From Plecoglossus altivelis (Eukaryota; Chordata; Actinopteri; Osmeriformes; Plecoglossidae), in NCBI GenBank assembly GCA_036571765.1, contig BROE01000008.1:374958-438957 (forward strand): a DNA stretch of 64,000 bases, given 5' to 3'. Position 1 is the first letter of the stretch; every line of letters starts with the position of its first letter. The notes under the pieces are model-generated. The model made no database searches. It saw nothing but the letters and a program-made list of their open reading frames with translations, and had not been told where the DNA came from. This document shows, piece after piece, positions 56,701 to 64,000 of the stretch. Made by a program: the position numbers and the translations under genes.

Positions 56701-59700
56701 TGGGTCTGTAGCCGCCTGCAGGACACGCTTGCCACTGTCCAAGCCTTAGGGGTTCAGTCCCCTGTCCTGTCCCCTGTCCATGTTAGGGGTCCAGTCCCCT
56801 GTCCAAGCCTTAGGTGTCCAGTCCCTTGTCCATGTTAGAGGTCCAGTCCCCTGTCCAAGCCTTAAGTGTCCAGTCCCTTGTCCATGTTAGAGGTCCAGTC
56901 CCCTGTCCATGTTAGGGGTCCAGTTCCCTGTCCATGTTAGGTGTCCAGTCCCTGTCCAAGCCTTAGATGTCCAGTCCCTTGTCCATGTTAGAGGTCCAGT
57001 TCCCTGTCCATGCGGTCCAGTCCCCTGTCCATGTTAGGGGTCCAGTCCCCTGTCCAAGCCTTAGGGCCTGTCCCCTGTCCATGTTAGAGGTCCAGTCCCC
57101 TGTCCATGTTAGAGGTCCAGTCCCCTGTCCATGTTAGGGGTCCAGTCCCCTGTCCAAGCCTTAGGGGCCTGTCCCATGTCCATGTTAGGGGTCCAGTCCC
57201 CTGTCCATGTTAGTCGGAGATGCTCTCTGCTCCAGGTTCTACGGTCCAGGGAGATAGAAAGAGTACCGTTTTAGTCTTCACCTGTGAAGATTGATACGAT
57301 CTAGTCACCTGTAGAGCGCCCTTATATAATGGAATTGCACAGAGTTGGAGCTGTACCTTATTTCCCAAACAGTGTTAAATGTCTTCGCGAATACCGCAGA
57401 CAACGTTCACCCATTGTAGAATTGGAGAAATGTCCCGCACAAGCTAGCCTCGCTCTATATCGACCACACTGAAAACTGGTGGCACGCACTCGCCTCAAAG
57501 CTTTTTACAAAGCGCGCATCATCCCCTTTCTTGCCTCCCAGTTCAGAGGCCACTAGCTCCCCCTTCAACAGCTGTCCCGAGAATCTGAAATTACCCTTAA
57601 GTGTTGGTAATTAAGAGTGTCTCCCGCCCCTTGTTTACACGGTTAAGTAACATTAGATCCCCCCAGACCCCACCCTTAGTCCTGTCCAAACGCCACCTCT
57701 ACACAGCTGCCAGTCCCATTTCTGTCCTGCCCCTAATGTCAATTAGTGATCACACTCTCCCCCTGCCCCTCGAGCTCCCCCAGATTTGTGACTCATTTCT
57801 AGCCTTCCATCCCGGTTAAGAGTCTAGTCTCAACCCTAGGTTTTCCCCTTGTACAATCGAAGCCTTAAGATAGCAAATCCTCCCATTGTCCCATAGTCTT
57901 ATGAACCTCGGTCCAGTTTCCCGGTGTTCCAATAAGGCGGTCCCCCCTGTCCCACTAGGTTAGGGTCCAGCCCGCTCCAACCTTAGGCCTGTCCCCCTGT
58001 CCAATTTAGAGGTCCAGTCCCCCTGTCCAATGTTAGAGTCCATCCTCTGTCAGGTAGGGATCCAGTCCCCTGCCAAAGCTCTTAAGGCCTCTGTCCATCG
58101 TCCATGTTAGGGGTCTCAAGTCCCCTGTCCTATGTAGCCATCCCTGTCCATGTAGGGGTCATCCCTGCCATGTAAGAGTCCATTTCCCTGTCCAAAGTGC
58201 TTAGTGTCCAAGGAGTCCCCTTGTCATGTTAGGGTCCATTCTCCCTGTCCAAGCCTTAGGGCGTCCATTCCATTGTTAGGGTCCATCCTGTCCATGTAGA
58301 GTCCAGCCCCTGCCATGTTAGAGGTCCAGTCCTTCCATGTTAGGAGGTTCGCCGAGCGCATACTACACGCGAGGACGGGAGGTAAGCCACGCCCCACGTG
58401 CCGAGTGCCCTTGTCCAGTAGGCGTCTCCCTGTCGCATTTAAGAGGTCCTATTGTCCTCCCATCTGCCCCATCGGCTTAGTTGATGCCCATCCCCTCTCA
58501 ATGTTAGCGTTCCCAGTTCCCCGTCCAGTAGAGTCCCAGTCCGTCCATGTAGGGGGTCCAAGTCCCTGTCCATTTAGAGGGTCCATCCTCCGTGTGCACA
58601 TGTTAGAGGTTCCATTCCTCCTGTCCAATCGTCTCAGTTAGTACTGCCTGAAGTTGTTGTTTGGGGTTCCCAAATTAGGTTGCGTTGTGCAACATGTTGG
58701 TTAAAGTATTCAAATGTATTTGCCCCAATGTGTTATGGAGAAAGGCCCATGACCCAGTCCCAGTGGGCAGACAAAACACCCCTGAACCCTCCTTCACACT
58801 TCCTCGCCTGTTTGTGCTCGTGTGTCGCCTGTCTCCTCCCTCTGCCGAGAGCACTACCATGCGGCTGCCGGCTCTCCCTAACACAATAAGCCCTGTTGGA
58901 GATGTTTGTTCCCTCTCTTCACCTGGCATTTTTCTGTCTAGAACAGCGGCTTATATTTCAACTGGGTAGGTCCGTCCCTCAAATCCTTCCCCCTTGTCCC
59001 CTCCCCTCACCCCCCTGTCTGCCTGGAACCTTACTGAGAATGCTGTAAGTCCCCCCCACACACACACACATTCCCAACCTCCCCCCACCTCCCCCCACTC
59101 AAACTTCCTGGTTGCTATGTCACTTCCTGGCTTTAAAGGAAATAGCCTTTTTAATCCTAATTATTTGTTTTCTATTGCACTGGAGATTGTAGAAGATCTG
59201 TCACACAGCTTACTTGCAAATGATCAACCTTTTCATTGATTTGATGTGCATGTCTATTGGCCTCTGGGTGTGAGAGATTTCAGTTCTACTTGATTTTAAA
59301 GCCACAGCAGCGAGTCTGATATCATCCTGTGCTGAACGGATGCACGAGGTTAGCTGCTCATGTATTGTTGCAGGTCAAACTCCTCAACACTAGATGGCGC
59401 CAGTTAGATGTGAGTCCTGTACGTAGCATAAAGAGGAAGTTGGTGTTAGTGAGCTTCTCTTGCCCAGCTTGCTGCCAGCTTCGCATCTTAATCCCTCATC
59501 AGACTAGTGAGGTCATCTTAGTCACACTGAACATCACAGTCCTGAGAATCTTCTGGAAGAACCAGTATCTGCTTCTTGCCTGCACACGCATCTATTACCC
59601 CGCCTCCCTTCCTCCCATCACATTTTTCCTTTGCTGAAATCTTTACCCGTTTGCCTGTTTTATTTTAAATATTTTTCCCCTTCCCCAGACAAGAGGAGAA

Positions 59701-60906
59701 CAAGATTCACACCAGGTCATCATCACAGTCACTAAGGTGTGTGTACATGTGCACTACAGAACACAGTACAAACAGCTTCTTAGATCCTTGACCCTGGCGT
59801 TCCGTGTTCTGACTCGGCGTTCCGTGTTCTGACTCGGCGTTCCGTGTTCTGACTCGGTGTTCCGTGTTCTGACTCGGTGTTCCGACTCGGTGTTCCGTGT
59901 TCTGACTCGGTGTTCCGACTCGGTGTTCCGTGTTCCGACTCGGTGTTCCGACTCGGTGTTCCGTGTTCCGACTCGGTGTTCCGTGTTCCGACTCGGTGTT
60001 CCGTGTTCTGACTCGGTGTTCCGTGTTCCGACTCGGTGTTCCGTGTTCTGACTCGGTGTTCCGTGTTCCAGGATCATTCTACAGTCCAGCGGACAGAGCG
60101 TCAAGGTCAGCCCCTCTGATGACTCCGACAACAGAAAGAGAACACGCACCTCACTTCCTGCCAACTGTGTCGGAGGCAGGTTAGTTTGGCCTTTTGTCTT
60201 TTTACTCCTCATCCCTCACCCCTGCCCTCTCCTCTCTCCAGACTGATGCCAGGAAGATACAAGGAAGGGTGTTTTAGTTTAATATTACAGTTCTGAGGGT
60301 CTTAAATGATTAAAATGAAGAATATCCAGATAACCATCCTGTCTTCTTTTTAGAGAGGAGCTGAGCTGCTGGTTTGACCAAGCTTGCTCCATCTGCATGC
60401 TAATTTGTTAGCTTGATTTTAATGCCTGCCTCCCCCCTCCCTGCCCCCCCCCCTCCTGTCCTCCCTGCCTCCCCCCTCATGTCCTCCCTGCCTCCCTCCC
60501 CCCTCCATTCTCCTCCCCCCAGCCCCCTGTCCCACAGTAGACTAGCCAGGTCGCTAGGCAGCTTGCATATGGGGGTCTGCCAGAGGCAGCAGCCATGTGA
60601 TCCTCCCAGCCCGGCCCCTGCTGGAGCCCCAGGCACTACTGGAGCCCCAGGCCCTACTGGAGCCCAGGGCCCTGCTGGAGCCCCGGGCCCTGCTGGAGCC
60701 CAGGGCCCTGCTGGAGCCCCAGGCCCTGCTGGAGCCCAGGGCCCTGCTGGAGCCCCAGGCCCTGCTGGAGCCCCAGGCCCAGTTAGCATGACAGATGCCC
60801 GGCAGCAACAGAGCCTGCTGGGGCCTCAGAAGGCAAGCCACCTTCCCGTCTGCCTGGAACCCTCATCCTGTCAGAGAGCAGGATGTCCTCTATAGCTCTT
60901 ACACTG

Positions 60907-60938
<32 letters not shown>

Positions 60939-61747
60939 TTCTCTCTCTCAACACACACACACACACACACACATCACACAAATCACACTGCAGTTCTCTT
61001 CTCCTCACTCCCTCTCTTTCTCTCTCACACACAACACACACACACACACACCACACACACACACACACACATCACACCACTCCAGGGTCTCTCTCTCCAC
61101 ACACACACACACACACACTGCAGTCTCTCTCTCGCAGCACACACACCGCATCTCTGTCCTCCGGTCTCTCTGCGTCCCCCCTCACCCCCAGCTTTGCCCC
61201 CCTGCGGCCATCTTGCACGGTGTGATTTGCAAGCATTTCATTTGCTGTTGCTTTTCTGACCCATCTTGCAGCTTGACTGTTTTTCCTTCACTTCCTGGTT
61301 GCAGCTTCCTGTGTTTACCTCCACTTCCTGGTTACTTCTTCCTGTGTTTACCTCCACTTCCTGGTTACTTCTTCCTGTGTTTACCTCCACTTCCTGGTTA
61401 CTGCTTCCTGTTTACCTCCGCCGCTAACATTAATCACGACCTCTCTTTCGTTTCTTTGTCCCCTTCTTCTGTGACGCTCCCCATTCTGCGACAGACGCTC
61501 TGTGTGCAGAGGAGGAAAGCATCGCTGTTTGCAGTCAGTTTGCTTTACCAGATTATGGTATCTACCTCAGTTCTTCTTCCTGTTGTGTTCGTCAGTCTTC
61601 GATTCAAACCGCTCGCTTTCTTAAAATACCGACGTGGGTTGGATGCATGTCTGAATGAGCTTGAGTTTGACACTCTTTCTTATTGACAGGAAGTGATGCA
61701 TGTTTGAGTGAGAATGCTTCACCAGCATCAACAGAGCTGAACACACA

Positions 61748-61798
<51 letters not shown>

Positions 61799-61799
61799 G

Positions 61800-61831
<32 letters not shown>

Positions 61832-62515
61832 TGCAGTCTCTCTCTCTCACACCGCAGTCTCTGTCCCCTTCTCTCTCTGCGTCCCCCCCTCACCCCTCAG
61901 CTTTGCCCCCCTGCGGCCATCTTGCACGGTGTGATTTGCAAGCATTTCATTTGCTGTTGCTTTCTGACCCATCTTGCAGCTTGACTGTTTTTCCTCCACT
62001 TCCTGGTTGCAGCTTCCTGTGTTTACCTCCACTTCCTGGTTCCTACTTCCTGTGTTACCTCCACTTCCTGGTTACTGCTTCCTGTTTACCTCCGCCGCTA
62101 ACATTAATCACGACCTCTCTTTCGTTTCTTTGTCCCCTTCTTCTGTGACGCTCCCCATTCTGCGACAGACGCTCTGTGTGCAGAGGAGGAAAGCATCGCT
62201 GTTTGCAGTCAGTTTGCTTTACCAGATTATGGTATCTACCTCAGTTCTTCTTCCTGTTGTGTTCGTCAGTCTTGGATTCAAACCGCTCGCTTTCTTAAAA
62301 TACCGACGTGGGTTGGATGCATGTCTGAATGAGCTTGAGTTTGACACTCTTTCTTATTGACAGGAAGTGATGCATGTTTGAGTGAGAATGCTTCTAGATT
62401 TGGTCGTTTGTAAAGAACACCGTCCTTACAGTCTGTTGTCTATTTTGTCCTTTCAGTCACTCCATACCGACGGCTAGACCTCCTTTACTACGCTAAGAAC
62501 AGGAAGTCCACCTGA
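47611..62515 (+). CDS. cdc14b: CDC14B dual-specificity phosphatase, multi-exon, two alternative first exons
   Basis: Exons with continuous phase: first exon 47611-47716 or 48749-48794, then 49057-49147, 49575-49650, 50031-50123, 50624-50700, 50851-50917, 51445-51507, 51710-51797, 52309-52539, 52813-52951, 54498-54660, 54781-54878, 59689-59736, 60072-60179 and 60538 onward. Landmarks: NFYADFGPLNLAMFYRFCCK, QKKQANAAYLIGSYA, FDVEEYEHYE, NGDFNWIIPGKFLAFSGPHP, the P-loop HCKAGLGRTG with the catalytic Cys and Arg (split over the 52539/52813 junction), ICRPGSVIGPQQNF and NGLTQGDKLRALKS. CDC14 enzymes remove phosphate from Ser-Pro sites of CDK substrates; CDC14B is nuclear/nucleolar. Naming as cdc14b rests on the MKRKSERR start, IILQSSGQS (human B has VILQSSVQS) and the prxl2c neighbour. 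The core is also close to CDC14A. The 3' end is unresolved: either the 60538 exon reads to a stop at 60893-60895, or splicing continues to an exon at 62457-62515. Confidence 0.92.
48205..48412 (+). promoter_or_regulatory. cdc14b: CCAAT/GC-box cluster, probable internal cdc14b promoter
   Basis: It contains attgg at 48212 (tattggccaa), gccaat at 48369-48374 and gggcgg at 48405-48410. It lies 340-540 bp upstream of the second first exon. Paired CCAAT boxes are typical of cell-cycle gene promoters; the assignment is inferred from motif and position. Confidence 0.4.
48749..48794 (+). CDS. cdc14b: cdc14b alternative first exon, CDC14A-like N-terminus
   Basis: It encodes MSEDYFTSKSIEFIK and ends in phase 1 with donor aaag|gtaagt, so it joins exon 49057 to give EFIKGQLYFAIL. 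Human CDC14A has EFMKDRLYFATL at the same place. It lies 1.03 kb downstream of the other first exon and lacks the basic stretch. Confidence 0.75.
49835..49922. repeat. 10-bp minisatellite (agttcatagc)
   Basis: About nine copies of cagttcatag or cagttcataa in a cdc14b intron. Confidence 0.85.
50275..50575. repeat. 20-bp minisatellite (ggggtggagcaatgagttta)
   Basis: About 15 copies with gcagtgag/gcaatgag variants, ending 48 bp before the exon at 50624. Confidence 0.93.
50965..51420. repeat. 15-16-bp minisatellite (catcacatctccacac)
   Basis: Units catcacatctccacac and catcacatctcctctc alternate over 455 bp, up to 25 bp before the exon at 51445. The frames open across it are artefacts. Confidence 0.92.
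51508..51650. repeat. GA-rich repeat (agagagagagtaac)
   Basis: It starts directly at the donor of the exon ending at 51507, with units agagagagagtaacag. Confidence 0.88.
52200..52306. repeat. ctccctccctgcctg tract forming the acceptor of the 52309 exon
   Basis: Pyrimidine-rich cctccctgcc units run straight into the splice acceptor ccctccag. Confidence 0.8.
52970..53590. repeat. Minisatellite of tcactcacagtgtggactc units
   Basis: About 17 copies of gttcatgtcactcacagtgt, then ggactctacactgcagt, with optional gctgcagtgt inserts, in the intron after exon 52813-52951. Frames of up to 230 codons are artefacts. Confidence 0.93.
53600..54480 (-). repeat. Dispersed repeat, copy 2 (reverse orientation), inside cdc14b
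   Basis: In + orientation it runs from an expanded, error-rich VNTR (gaggagaagttaggagtgaa units, 53620-54130) to ccatatggatgcatcct at 54460-54477, the reverse complement of copy 1 at 38074-38542. Its right edge lies about 20 bp before the acceptor of the cdc14b exon at 54498. Confidence 0.85.
55125..55185. repeat. 13-bp minisatellite (ggtgatgtcagag)
   Basis: Four to five copies in a cdc14b intron. Confidence 0.85.
55430..55530. repeat. Minisatellite of ccttggctcctccccctcca units
   Basis: About four copies, with acacat linkers, in a cdc14b intron. Confidence 0.85.
55925..56060. repeat. Minisatellite with gctagcctgctagccctgtg units, about 4 copies
   Basis: Units of about 35 bp hold tgtggactggtggccatgct plus ctagcctgctagccc. 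Confidence 0.9.
56125..56435. repeat. CT-rich minisatellite (ctcccacagtctctc)
   Basis: Many copies of tcccacagtctctc. Each contains a pyrimidine tract ending in cacag, so the intron holds a string of acceptor look-alikes. Confidence 0.88.
56740..58640. repeat. Minisatellite of ggtccagtcccctgtccatg units, degenerating at 57220-58640
   Basis: Units of about 24-28 bp (ggtccagtcccctgtccatg with ttaggg or ttagag) are clear from 56740 to 57215. From 57220 they are scrambled by frequent one- to three-base indels with scattered unique-looking text, then become recognisable again near 57955-58600. This is intronic in cdc14b. Confidence 0.85.
58680..59688. other. Unique cdc14b intron sequence
   Basis: It includes a short CA tract (59058-59070) and C-rich patches. 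No exon was supported before 59689. Confidence 0.4.
59795..60070. repeat. 20/11-bp minisatellite (gttccgtgttctgactcggt) abutting a cdc14b acceptor
   Basis: Copies of ttccgtgttctgactcggtg with short forms ttccgactcggtg run directly into the acceptor ttccgtgttccag at 60071. Confidence 0.92.
60538..60895 (+). CDS. cdc14b: cdc14b 3' coding exon with collagen-like repeat
   Basis: The acceptor gtcccacag ends at 60537 and joins in phase to the exon ending at 60179. The frame begins SRLARSLGSLHMG, similar to SRLASSLGNLN in the CDC14A tail. It then enters an 18-bp repeat read as GAPGPAGAQGPA-type Gly-X-Y triplets (about 60610-60782) and ends VSMTDARQQQSLLGPQK. It reads on to a stop at 60893-60895, or leaves through a GC-type donor cagaag|gcaagc at 60833. 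Confidence 0.55.
60905..61135. repeat. CT and CA microsatellites
   Basis: (CT)n, then (CA)n, repeated twice with ctgcagt islands. Confidence 0.9.
61190..61725 (+). repeat. Tandem duplication, left copy
   Basis: About 530 bp from ctttgcccccctgcggccat to gtttgagtgagaatgcttc is repeated at 61900-62395 with about 97% visual identity, apart from one extra ttcctggtta-type unit in the left copy. Confidence 0.93.
61495..61557 (+). other. cdc14b: Candidate 63-nt phase-symmetric exon, copy 1
   Basis: The acceptor ccattctgcgacag and donor attatg|gtatct enclose 63 bases. In phase 1 they read ALCAEEESIAVCSQFALPDY and hand phase 1 to the candidate last exon at 62457 (VTPYRRLDLL). The donor is weak and no homology is recalled. 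Confidence 0.25.
61740..61800. repeat. CA microsatellite
   Basis: A (CA)n tract between the two copies of the duplication, followed by (CT)n to 61862. Confidence 0.92.
61900..62395 (+). repeat. Tandem duplication, right copy
   Basis: Second copy of the 61190-61725 segment, offset 709 bp at the left end and 674 bp at the right end. Identity stops after gagaatgcttc. Confidence 0.93.
62169..62231 (+). other. cdc14b: Candidate 63-nt phase-symmetric exon, copy 2
   Basis: Identical in sequence and splice signals to the candidate at 61495-61557. If used, the transcript could include zero, one or two copies without changing frame. Confidence 0.25.
62457..62515 (+). CDS. cdc14b: Candidate terminal exon of cdc14b
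   Basis: The strong acceptor tattttgtcctttcag ends at 62456. Entered in phase 1, it reads TPYRRLDLLYYAKNRKST and stops at 62513-62515. About 1.1 kb of 3' UTR with a poly(A) signal follows, which supports a terminal exon here. Other entry phases stop after 6 or 12 codons. The joining upstream exon is not fixed. Confidence 0.45.
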
Positions 62516-62560
62516 CAGGAAGTCCACCTGACAGGAAGTCCACCTGACAGGAAGTCCGCT
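62501..62560. repeat. 16-bp repeat (aggaagtccacctgac) spanning the cdc14b candidate stop, about 4 copies
   Basis: The first copy contains the last codons and the tga stop. Further copies start at 62517, 62533 and 62549 in the 3' UTR. Confidence 0.9.
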
Positions 62561-63034
62561 CATAAAGATTCTGCATGTGGACATTTTGTTTTCATGATTC
62601 CTTTTTGGTCTTTTTGAGAAAAGGGGTGTATTTTTGAAGTGTTCGCTCGGCTGTAGCGAAAGGGAAAACACTAATGATCATGATTCTCATTTTGAACAGT
62701 GACGAGAACAATGTCAATGATTGGGCCGACCCCTTTGTTGTAACACTTTTTATAAATGTAAATATGCCATGTGAAATAATATGCCATATTGTATCCTCAC
62801 GATCCAGTGACTTACACAGTAGATATGATGTCATAGTAGATATTCAGACTTTAGACTAATCTTGCTCGTCTGCGTGGCGAGTTTTTTTTTGTTTTCCCTT
62901 GCAAGAGTAATTCAGAGAGATTGAACTCAGCAAAGTTTCATTTTTACACACGCTCAGCCATGTAGCTGTGTGCAAGGCCTTCTGGTTCAAGACAACTGAT
63001 TTTATTTCTGTAACCACCAAAGCCAATCTCTTCC

Positions 63035-63430
63035 TCAGTATGTTCCCCCTCTCAGTATGTTCCCCCTCTGTGTATGTTCCTCCTCTGTGTATGTTCCTCC
63101 TCTGTGTATGTTCCTCCTCTGTGTATGTTCCTCCTCTGTGTATGTTCCTCCTCAGTGTGTTCCACCCCTCAGTATGTTCCACCCCTCTGTATGTTCCACC
63201 CCTCTGTATGTTCCACCCCTCAGTGTTCCACCCCTCAGTATGTTCCTCCTCTCAGTATGTTCCTCCTCAGTATGTTCCTCCTCTCAGTATGTTCCTCCTC
63301 AGTGTGTTCCACCCCTCAGTATGTTCCTCCTCTGTGTGTTCCACCCCTCAATACGTTCCTCCTCTGTGTGTTCCACCCCTCAGTATGTTCCTCCTCAGTG
63401 TGTTCCACCCCTCAGTATGTTCCCCCTTGT
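63035..63430. repeat. 15-bp minisatellite (gtatgttcctcctct) in the cdc14b 3' UTR
   Basis: Copies of gtatgttcctcctctgt, gtgttccacccctca and variants. The Cys/Ser/Pro/Val frames across it are artefacts. Confidence 0.9.
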
Positions 63431-63584
63431 CAGGACAGTCCTACCATCTCCTGACTGGCCGGATGCTAAACTGCTACTTTTACCTGTAAATAAGTCCACC
63501 TTTGATATACAAAAGGCTATCATTTGTATTTTGTAAATATTTTGTACTTGTCTGATGAATCATGTTATCACATTGATCAGAGAG

Positions 63585-63590
63585 AATAAA
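63585..63590 (+). terminator. cdc14b: Poly(A) signal, probable cdc14b 3' end
   Basis: A canonical aataaa follows AT-rich 3' UTR sequence (tttgtaaatattttgtactt), about 1.07 kb after the candidate stop at 62515. Confidence 0.6.
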
Positions 63591-63719
63591 GCGTTTTCCT
63601 TCTGCCATGCACTCACTATACCTGATCAGAGTTCATGAAATACCACCACTGCTCCCCAACACTGGTCCATTGACCACACTGATCAATGACAAATTCATCC
63701 TGAGTCTGAGAATATAGTG

Positions 63720-64000
63720 AGAGATAAATACAACTTCAGCTGAAATGCCATTGGTTAAATACAACTTCAGCTCAAATGTCATTGGTTAAATACAACTTCA
63801 GCTGAAATGTCATTGGTTAAATACAACTTCAGCTGAAATGTCATTGGTTAAATACAACTTCAGCTGAAATGTCATTGGTTAAATACAACTTCAGCTGAAA
63901 TGCCATTGGTTAAATACAACTTCAGCTGAAATGTCATTGTTTAAATACAACTTCAGCTGAAATGTCATTGGTTAAATACAACTTCAGCTGAAATGTCATT
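63720..64000. repeat. 31-bp minisatellite (aaatacaacttcagctgaaa), runs off the window
   Basis: About nine copies of the unit taaatacaacttcagctgaa plus atgtcattggt. Each has attgg (inverted CCAAT) and the palindrome ttcagctgaa. The right end is outside the window. Confidence 0.93.

Overview
The window is nuclear DNA from a ray-finned fish, most likely a teleost. The genes are intron-rich with GT-AG splice sites. Their proteins match vertebrate families and look fish-like (an ENC1 of 591 residues, a greatly enlarged FAM169A). Two short hAT-Charlie-type MITEs lie between or inside genes. I cannot name the species. The most striking property is the density of minisatellites and microsatellites: several dozen arrays with units of about 10 to 51 bp fill introns and intergenic DNA, and some overlap exon ends.

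Four genes are well supported, all on the + strand. (1) fam169a (about 5155-14409) encodes a soluble lamin-associated protein family member; its last exon is a 4.6-kb acidic/basic repeat-rich exon. (2) enc1 (17327-19102) is an intact single-coding-exon BTB-BACK-Kelch gene with a separate 5' UTR exon. (3) prxl2c/aaed1 (44757-46703) has six coding exons and encodes a peroxiredoxin-like protein. (4) cdc14b (47611 to about 62515) is a dual-specificity phosphatase gene with two alternative first exons and an unresolved 3' end. fam169a and enc1 lie close together at human 5q13, and PRXL2C and CDC14B are neighbours at human 9q22, so this window joins two conserved blocks.

Layout: 1-5150 is upstream flank filled with tandem repeats. 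5155-15850 is fam169a with its 3' UTR and poly(A) signal. 16480-19102 is the enc1 promoter, 5' exon and coding exon. 19103-44750 is a repeat-dominated intergenic region with a few candidate exons of an unidentified + strand gene (28559-40290), one possible minus-strand exon (42056-42352), a hAT MITE (34096-34303) and an orientation-switching 51-bp array (34440-35760). 44757-46900 is prxl2c. 47300-63600 is cdc14b with its 3' UTR and poly(A) signal, followed by a final minisatellite.

The most interesting pattern is that several minisatellites have grown out of functional exon edges. Examples are the 5' splice site of fam169a exon 2 (about 36 copies), the stop-codon end of the last prxl2c exon (5 copies) and the stop-codon end of a candidate last cdc14b exon (4 copies). 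Other notable items are the alternative A-like and B-like N-termini of cdc14b, a collagen-like Gly-X-Y stretch read from a cdc14b 3' exon, a 0.5-kb tandem duplication carrying a phase-symmetric candidate exon, and an inverted pair of VNTR-containing dispersed repeats 16 kb apart. Three segments (about 5540-5990, 53600-54140 and 57220-58680) look like unpolished long-read sequence, so indels there should not be over-read.
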